64,000 nt of DNA from positions 14,386,501 through 14,450,500 of the forward strand of contig OZ018412.1 in assembly GCA_963969595.1 (NCBI GenBank), in the 5' to 3' direction. Position numbers and translations under genes: made by a program. Positions 58,066-64,000 of this stretch are shown one piece after another. Each line of letters opens with the position of its first letter. The first letter of the stretch is position 1. The notes beneath the pieces are model-generated. The model saw only the letters and a program-made list of their open reading frames with translations, did no database searches and had not been told where the DNA came from. This stretch comes from Neckera pumila. Taxonomy: Eukaryota; Streptophyta; Bryopsida; Hypnales; Neckeraceae.

Positions 58066-58446
58066 TTTTTAAAAGTGACTTTTAAAGAATTTTTTTTGCT
58101 ACCCAGATTGCCCGCAGAGCATTGAAAATCACTTATCATGCAATAAATTTTTACTCATATAATCAAAAACTATGAAAATTGTTGGGCCTTAAAGCTACTC
58201 CTTGGGAGAATGTTGTGTGAAAATTTCAAAGAAGATAAATAAAATCTCCGCTCCTAGTGAGCTACCTAAAAAAGCTATGTTTGCAAAAAAGCATATTCAA
58301 TGCTTTAGGAGTTAAGAAGCTCCGACCAGCATACTAAAAAATGGATAGATTACCAAATCACACATTGTATTGGAATCATAGTGAAGAGTACTTCACAATT
58401 GTACTCAGAGGTGTTCCGTGATATGCATTAGAGAAAATTTCAGGCC

Positions 58447-58781
58447 TTCGGAGGGCTATAGAGCAACCCTCCAATGTACCCTAAAATTTGATTTTTGAGG
58501 GTTGAAAAAATTAATTCCCCCCTATTCCCAAGCAGTTGAAATTGTAGTGACAGTGACAAGAATCGAATTTTAAGAGTTAAAAATTTATTAAAATAATAAT
58601 AATGATAATCTTTAAAAAAAGTTTAAATAAGAATAATAAATATAAAAATATAAAAAATAGCAAAATTTGACTGTTTTGGCGAGTAGTCAGATTACTCACT
58701 ATGGCACTTTTCCATATTGACAGACCAAGCTTAGAAATAGCTTGGTTTGTCAATCTGGAGCAACCCTCCGGAGGGCTGAAT
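58447..58781 (+). mobile_element. Hairpin MITE family H, copy 2
   Basis: Ends ccttcggagggctatagagc and gcaaccctccggagggctga pair as an inverted repeat. The inner hairpin gaccaagctt...aaatagcttggttt (58728-58755) matches that of the 21624-21974 copy, which lies in the opposite orientation. No coding capacity. Confidence 0.65.
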
Positions 58782-59074
58782 TTTTTTGAAATGAAATATC
58801 CAAATGTTCTGTATCCAGAGTACATGTATCTGCCAATCTTGCAGCAGTCAATTGAGTGTTCATGACATTAAAACGCAAGACCTGAATCTCGGCCTCTTTT
58901 TATTCATTCATCAGTACTTTGAAAGCTCACACCTATCAACGCCCATTTCAGTCACAACCAAGCCACCAAGGTGTGTATCTCACATTCCAAGTTGGAGAAA
59001 ATTCTCAATCTTACTCCACTGATGGAACTTACTATTACACCCAGGGGTAAAACTATTTTTTGGAAAATGAAATT

Positions 59075-59840
59075 GATAATGCAATAAAATCTTCAATCAA
59101 CATATTTTAATTCTAGAGACAAGCTTTAGGTCTAAATTTGTTTAATTAATATTTTTCTATTTCCAAAAGTAAAAATTTCAAGGCTAGACAACTAAAGGGT
59201 TGTCTTTGAAGCCAAAATTAATTTGGAGTCATTTTTTTATCAATCCTTTTATCTATGTGTAGGCCACAAATAACAACCAAGAACCTCTACAAAGTTTTGA
59301 AGAGCTACCAATGACAATTGATGAGTTTATTGAGTCACCCAATGGTTCTTATCTAAGTGTTGAAACAATAATGAAATGACTTAGGTTCCTCTTGAGGTTA
59401 CTAACAACCTCTTTAGATTTAAAGTTTTTTCATTTGTAGCTTTTAAGATATTTAAGGTTTTGAAATATTAACATTCCAAAATTCCAAAGCAAGTGATGGT
59501 GTGCAGTTAAAATAAAGGAGTTGTCTATACTAGTGGATAATAATTGTACTTCAACTAAACATGATAAGTGCATTGATCAAGAAAAGAATGGCAAGCAACT
59601 ATGCCATAAGTAAAGTTTATTGGAGTATGTTTCTATGTTCACCCAACCTTACAAATTTGTTGGGGTCATGCCACTTGCATGCTTGTTCTGGGAATGCCAA
59701 TACATCATTAATTTGACAAGTATTCCAAGAAAAATCAAACTTGCCATCTCCTCTTGACAAGCCCATGATCAAATATTTGGGGTTCTTGACTTGTTGTTTT
59801 TGCTCACTTGGACAAAAGTCAAATTCCATATTTATGATTT
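59075..59840 (+). repeat. Diverged dispersed repeat R3, copy 2
   Basis: Collinear with 46620-47880 but without the MITE. The uninterrupted junction near 59618-59632 (agtttattggagtatgtttc) is the empty site for that insertion. Confidence 0.75.
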
Positions 59841-61440
59841 GAGAAGTATATTAAATACTCATGATAGAATGGGGGCACTACTAAAGATTTATTTAGATTT
59901 GAATCTTCTACTTGAAAATGGTTGATTTATAAATTTTCCAGTATATGCCCTGACATTTTTGAAGGGAAGCTATGCGTAGAGAAGTCAAGTTAGGCAATCA
60001 TGGAACTATGCTCTTATTTAGTCAATTCATCTCTCCTCCAATTAGCTCATCCGCAATAAGTGAGCCCATTGTCAGATAAATTACATACGTAGTGTACATT
60101 TCAAACTTGAATGTACACCACCATTACAACTTTGTCCACAATGGACCTACTTAGTAGCCTTAACCCCTCAAAACCCAAAGCCTTTCTGGGTTCAAAAACA
60201 TCATTGCTTTTGAATAGTTATAGATCTAAGTGTCACTAAGTCATATAGATTTCATACAATCTTGTAGTATACATGTATAGATGATGTGAATCAAACTTAA
60301 GGTCATTTGGCCACACAAATTGCAAGATTACAATGTTTTAGTGTTGAAAAAGGCTCGGAAAAAGGACGCTAAAATTTTCTAGCAAGTAACACATTTGGTG
60401 GTGAAATTTGATTTCTAAACCTACTCAAATGAAAAAACTTTAAACTATAAAGTGATTCAAAACCAGCATACAAACACATTGGTGAAAGAAAGTATTATTC
60501 AATTGATTCATTGTGTCTGTAAAATGACTTTGAAATGTCAAAAAGTAGCAAGAAAAGTTGCAAAAAGCACATCTGAGGCTGAACCTCCTTCTACTAAAAT
60601 GCTTTTGTCACTCATAACTTTTTGGATTGATATAAAGATTTAACCACACAAATGAAACAAGTTAGTGCAATTTTTCCAAAAGATTAGTGAAAATCGACAT
60701 TATATGACTGAGAAGAAACAAGCAGCCAAAATTCACTGTAATCCAAAAATGTCAAGATTTTGAAATTTGAATTGCTCCCAAACATTCATGACAACTTCAA
60801 TTGACATGAAAATTTTGCCACAATAACTACTCAAGGGGAATATAATAAACAAATTTTATTGAAACAAACATTGGATGAAGGAGATACAAGCCCCCAAAGT
60901 TGCAACCATCAAATGGAGTTTGGTGAATTCAAATTGAATTTGTGAACTTCGATTGGCACTGTCCTCTCTCTAGTTTCTATTTCAACACTTAGCTTCCCCC
61001 AAACTCCACTCATCACCATTAAACCACCCCAGATCCGAGCATATTCATTACTCATTAAGATGGTATGCTATTTAGAAATGAAATCCATGGTCACTTGTGC
61101 CAGCTTGGAATGTACCATTTTCCACAACCAAGCTCTGCATTTGAGCTACCTAATACGAAGTTCCTCAAATTATCAGTAATTCATCTTGTCCCACAACATG
61201 CCCATCCCAAAATAATTATCACAACTGAATTACAAAGAATGTTCAGTTCTGGAATACAAACCAAGCCTAACACGTTTCATTTGAGACAAACAATCTTCTG
61301 CTCTCCCGAAAATACATTACGATTTCAAAGATTGGACTCCAAATCCCAAATGTCCGATGCAATCAGCAATTGCAGCTACCGACACAAAACGAAGTGCAGA
61401 CTCTCAGCGAGCTCAAATGCATATTTACACTCACTCAATT
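59841..61440. other. Spacer, no gene recognised
   Basis: A TTAACCCCTCAAAACCC word near 60160 resembles one end of the TTAA MITE family, but no matching right end was found. The 150-codon open frame at 61065-61517 has no recognisable domain and runs into the tandem repeat, so I do not call it a gene. Confidence 0.4.
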
Positions 61441-62200
61441 CAGTGAGTCTACAGGACTTCATACACAAGAATAATAACAATAGGGCGGTTGAAAGTAATC
61501 AACTATGGCACACATGACTCGTTGGTGAGAGAGTCGAAGAATGGCCCTTCAGTCGGTCTAAACATCATCTCAACGACAAACAAGAATTGAACTCTCAGTC
61601 TCCCAAATTTACATGTTCAACAAAACCCAAAAATTCTCAAACCCTAAACCCTAAGCAATCGACATGAAACCCTCGTCAAGTTCGATCAAATACACAGTTA
61701 CAACCTCACACCATCCAGTGAGTCTATAGGACTTCATACATAGAAACAATAACAATAGGACGTTTGTAAGTAGCCAAGTATGGCAAACTTGACTCGTTGG
61801 TGAGCGAGTCGAAGAATGGCCCTTCAGTCTAAACTTCCGCTCAACGACCAAACGAATTTGAACTCTGAGTTTCCCAAATTTACATGTTCATCAAAACCCG
61901 AAAATTCTCAAACCCTAAACCCTAAGCAATGGACAAGAAAATCTCACCAAGTTCGAATACACTTTTATATTCTCACACCATCCAGTGAGTCGAGCACTTC
62001 ATACATAAAAATAAAAACTATAAGACGTTTGTAAGTATGGCACACTTAACACATTGCCGAATGAGTTGAAGAATAGCCCTTCAGTCTAAACTTCATCTCA
62101 CCGACTCAAAAAGAATTGAACCCTCAGTCTCCCCAATTTACATGTTCATGAGAACCTGAAAATTCTCAAACCCTAAACCCTAAGCTATGGACACGACACC
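61441..62200 (+). repeat. Three-copy ~270-bp tandem repeat with telomere-like core
   Basis: Copies start at cagtgagtc: 61441-61715, 61716-61982 and 61983 to about 62200. Each has, in order, cttcataca, a gactcgttggtgag-type word, cccttcagtc, a caaatttacatgttca-type word and aaaccctaaaccctaagc. Copies 1 and 2 are closest. The array lies just 3' of the DsbA-like gene on the minus strand, so it may overlap its 3' UTR. Confidence 0.9.
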
Positions 62201-62271
62201 CTAAGCAATAAACCCTTAGATATAGACATGAAACCCGAAGCGCAATTGCACTACTCCCTCAAGCACATCCG

Positions 62272-62949
62272 TCATTCGTACACGCCGTTCGGCGTCGAAG
62301 CAGCGTCCGCTTTCTGTCTCTTCGCGGCGACTTCAAACGCCTCAAGAAAAGCTTCAGGAGGCTGCGCACCCGAAATTTCATACTGTCCGTCGATAACAAA
62401 ATGCGGCACTCCCGACACTCCTCTCCGGAACTTCCTCTCCGCTTCCAGCACCTCCTTCAACCCCGCTTCCCGATCCTCCAAAAAACCCCTCGCCCCTTCC
62501 ACTCCCACTTTCTCCGCGGCCGCCACCAAAACCTCCCGATCCCCGATATACTTCTCCTGCGTGAAGAAATTCAAAAAAAGCTCCTCCACGACGGCATTTT
62601 GCTTCTCAAATCCTTGCTTCCCCGCGAGCTCGATCAACCGGTGACTGTCCAACGTGCTCCCCGTCTTGCCTCCCATGGAGTATTTGTAGCCGAGATTAGA
62701 GAAGGCGCCGCCCACACGGTCGAGGATCATCTGCATCCTGCCGGAACCGAACTTGGACTTGTAATAGTCGATTTTGTTCACCCCTTCGGTAGGCGCATCG
62801 GGGTTTAAGAAGAAGGGGTGCCATTTGACTTCGACGGCGTAGCGGTCGTTGGTGGAGGCGATCGCTTGCTCCAAGTGCTTCTTGCCGATGAAGCACCAGG
62901 GGCAGATCGTGTCGGAGGTCACGTCAACGCGCAGCACCTGCTTCGCCAT
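62272..62949 (-). CDS. DsbA/FrnE-like thioredoxin-fold oxidoreductase
   Basis: A single exon of 225 codons. A beta strand (LRVDVTSDTICPWC) leads into the CPWC active site (Cys16, Cys19), followed by FIGKKHLEQA. A helical insertion domain follows (YYKSKFGS..., GKTGSTLDSHRLIELA). The thioredoxin fold closes with GVPHFVIDGQYEISGAQPPE, holding the cis-proline (Val181-Pro182). This is the FrnE/polyketide-biosynthesis-type DsbA family, present in plants as soluble thioredoxin-superfamily proteins of about 215-225 residues. No signal peptide is visible, so a cytosolic thiol-disulfide role is likely; the substrate is unknown. The first Met (62949) fits the family start. Downstream are the telomere-like tandem repeats. 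Confidence 0.92.
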   Translation of the reverse strand: MAKQVLRVDVTSDTICPWCFIGKKHLEQAIASTNDRYAVEVKWHPFFLNPDAPTEGVNKIDYYKSKFGSGRMQMILDRVGGAFSNLGYKYSMGGKTGSTLDSHRLIELAGKQGFEKQNAVVEELFLNFFTQEKYIGDREVLVAAAEKVGVEGARGFLEDREAGLKEVLEAERKFRRGVSGVPHFVIDGQYEISGAQPPEAFLEAFEVAAKRQKADAASTPNGVYE

Positions 62950-64000
62950 CGCTACAAGAGAGTGCGGCCTCCTCGCTATGGTGGATCCCGAAATTTTGTG
63001 GGTTTTCTGCAGAGTGATAGAAAATAAGGCTAATTTGTTCGTGAAATCGGAAACTCGGTGAATTTGATTGTGATGACGGTTGATTTCATGATTGCCGCAG
63101 TTACGAGAATTTATAGTTGTCGAGGTGGGTTGGGGTCGGAAAGCGAGAACGAAGCTCGGATTGCTGTTGTCAAAGGGACGCTTCCAGGGAAGTATCCTCG
63201 TTCGGATGATTTCTGTCGGCGGCGTTCATCTGATGGATGACTTCATTAGTTGGATTGGTTTCGTTTTCCAAAGGCGACTGGAATGTTCTCGAGCGCCTCT
63301 GTCAGTGACGAAGAATCCATGTGAGATCGGTTGAAAGAGGCCGTCAGGGTTTGATTTTTGGCACCCTACGGTGCAAATACAGAAAAAAATATAAAAATAT
63401 AAAAAAATAGTTAAAAAATATCTGGTCTGACATGGTGCTGACACGTGGCACTAGTAGTGCCACATCAAATTCCAAAAGAAATATTTAAGAAAAAAATTTA
63501 ATCAATTTTTTTGTAATTACTTCGCTGCCATAGAAAGAAACTTGAAATTTCCTAATGCTAAATTGCAAAATTAGATTGCTTCGCACACTAATTCCTCTAC
63601 ATTCTATACTATATAAATATATGAAGTTATTATAGAAGGATGCAGTAATGTAGGAACCATGTAAGTTGCATGGAAGGGTATATTAGTTCATGGCTTGGGT
63701 TTAGAGATTGGCATGTGTCTCTATCTAGAGAAGCAATGAGTCATGAAGTAACTTCTCTAATGAAGGCAATCCAATTTCACTATTTAGTGTAGACGATAAG
63801 AAGATCCTACCAATTGTCTTGTTAGCCTCCGTAAATAGAAAAGAAGAATTTCATATTTCACCGAAATTGGTGAACAACTCCATTGGTGGAGATTGGTCTA
63901 CCTTGAAAGGAATTAATACGTGAGTTATACTTACTCGATCTCTTCCCACCCACTGAGTCCATATGTAAGTGCCCCCTTAAACCTTCTAGCTCTCCCCACA
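62950..64000. other. 5' flank of the DsbA-like gene and spacer
   Basis: The first 200-350 bases are less AT-rich and should hold the promoter and 5' UTR of the DsbA-like gene. Further right, a perfect short palindrome gtggcacta-g-tagtgccac lies at 63445-63463 in AT-rich spacer. No further gene is recognisable to the end of the window. Confidence 0.5.

Noticed and set aside
61065..61517. 150-codon plus-strand frame as a gene
   Set aside because: No recognisable domain, no intron context, and its end lies within the tandem repeat array.
61441..62200. CRISPR-like array
   Set aside because: Only three long units of about 270 bases with no short repeat-spacer pattern, in a plant genome. It is an ordinary tandem repeat.

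Overview
The window looks like nuclear DNA of a land plant. The coding loci are split by GT-AG introns, the protein families are plant ones (a leucine-rich-repeat receptor kinase, thaumatin-domain receptor kinases, a plant-type C-terminal RING protein), TTTAGGG-type motifs occur in non-coding DNA, and the AT-rich spacers are full of short inverted-repeat transposons (MITEs). The species cannot be fixed from the sequence. The low gene density and the receptor architectures would fit a bryophyte, lycophyte or fern, but that is inference. No viral, plastid, mitochondrial, rRNA or intact autonomous transposon gene was found.

Layout. 0-2 kb: the 3' part of a CNOT4-like C4C4 RING protein gene on the + strand. 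3.3-4.8 kb: an intronless EMC8/9 gene on the - strand between two small repeat blocks. 7.57-19.01 kb: one long LRR receptor-like kinase gene on the - strand. I could join 20 coding exons in one consistent frame (750 codons). 19-34 kb: an AT-rich repeat zone without a recognisable gene. 34.0-40.4 kb and 48.3-53.5 kb: two copies of one segmental duplication. Each holds a SINE-like insertion and a thaumatin-domain receptor kinase gene on the - strand. The first copy is intact (673 codons); the second carries a frameshift between ectodomain and kinase. 40.4-48.3 kb and 53.6-61.4 kb: spacers with foldback elements, MITEs and diverged dispersed repeats. 61.44-62.2 kb: a three-copy tandem repeat with telomere-like cores. 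62.27-62.95 kb: an intronless DsbA/FrnE-like thioredoxin-fold gene on the - strand. 63-64 kb: non-coding.

The genes do not form an operon or obvious pathway. The shared theme is cell-surface signalling: one LRR receptor with an RD kinase, and a tandem pair of thaumatin receptors with a non-RD, SD2-5-like kinase, of the kind often linked to defence. The most notable points are (i) a 10-cysteine thaumatin domain on an SD2-5-type kinase, tandemly duplicated, with a fast-diverging ectodomain and a conserved kinase; (ii) a MITE family with TTAA flanks and CCC...GGG ends, one copy of which inserted after the segmental duplication, as shown by the empty site in the other copy; and (iii) several MITE insertions datable from filled and empty sites inside the window.
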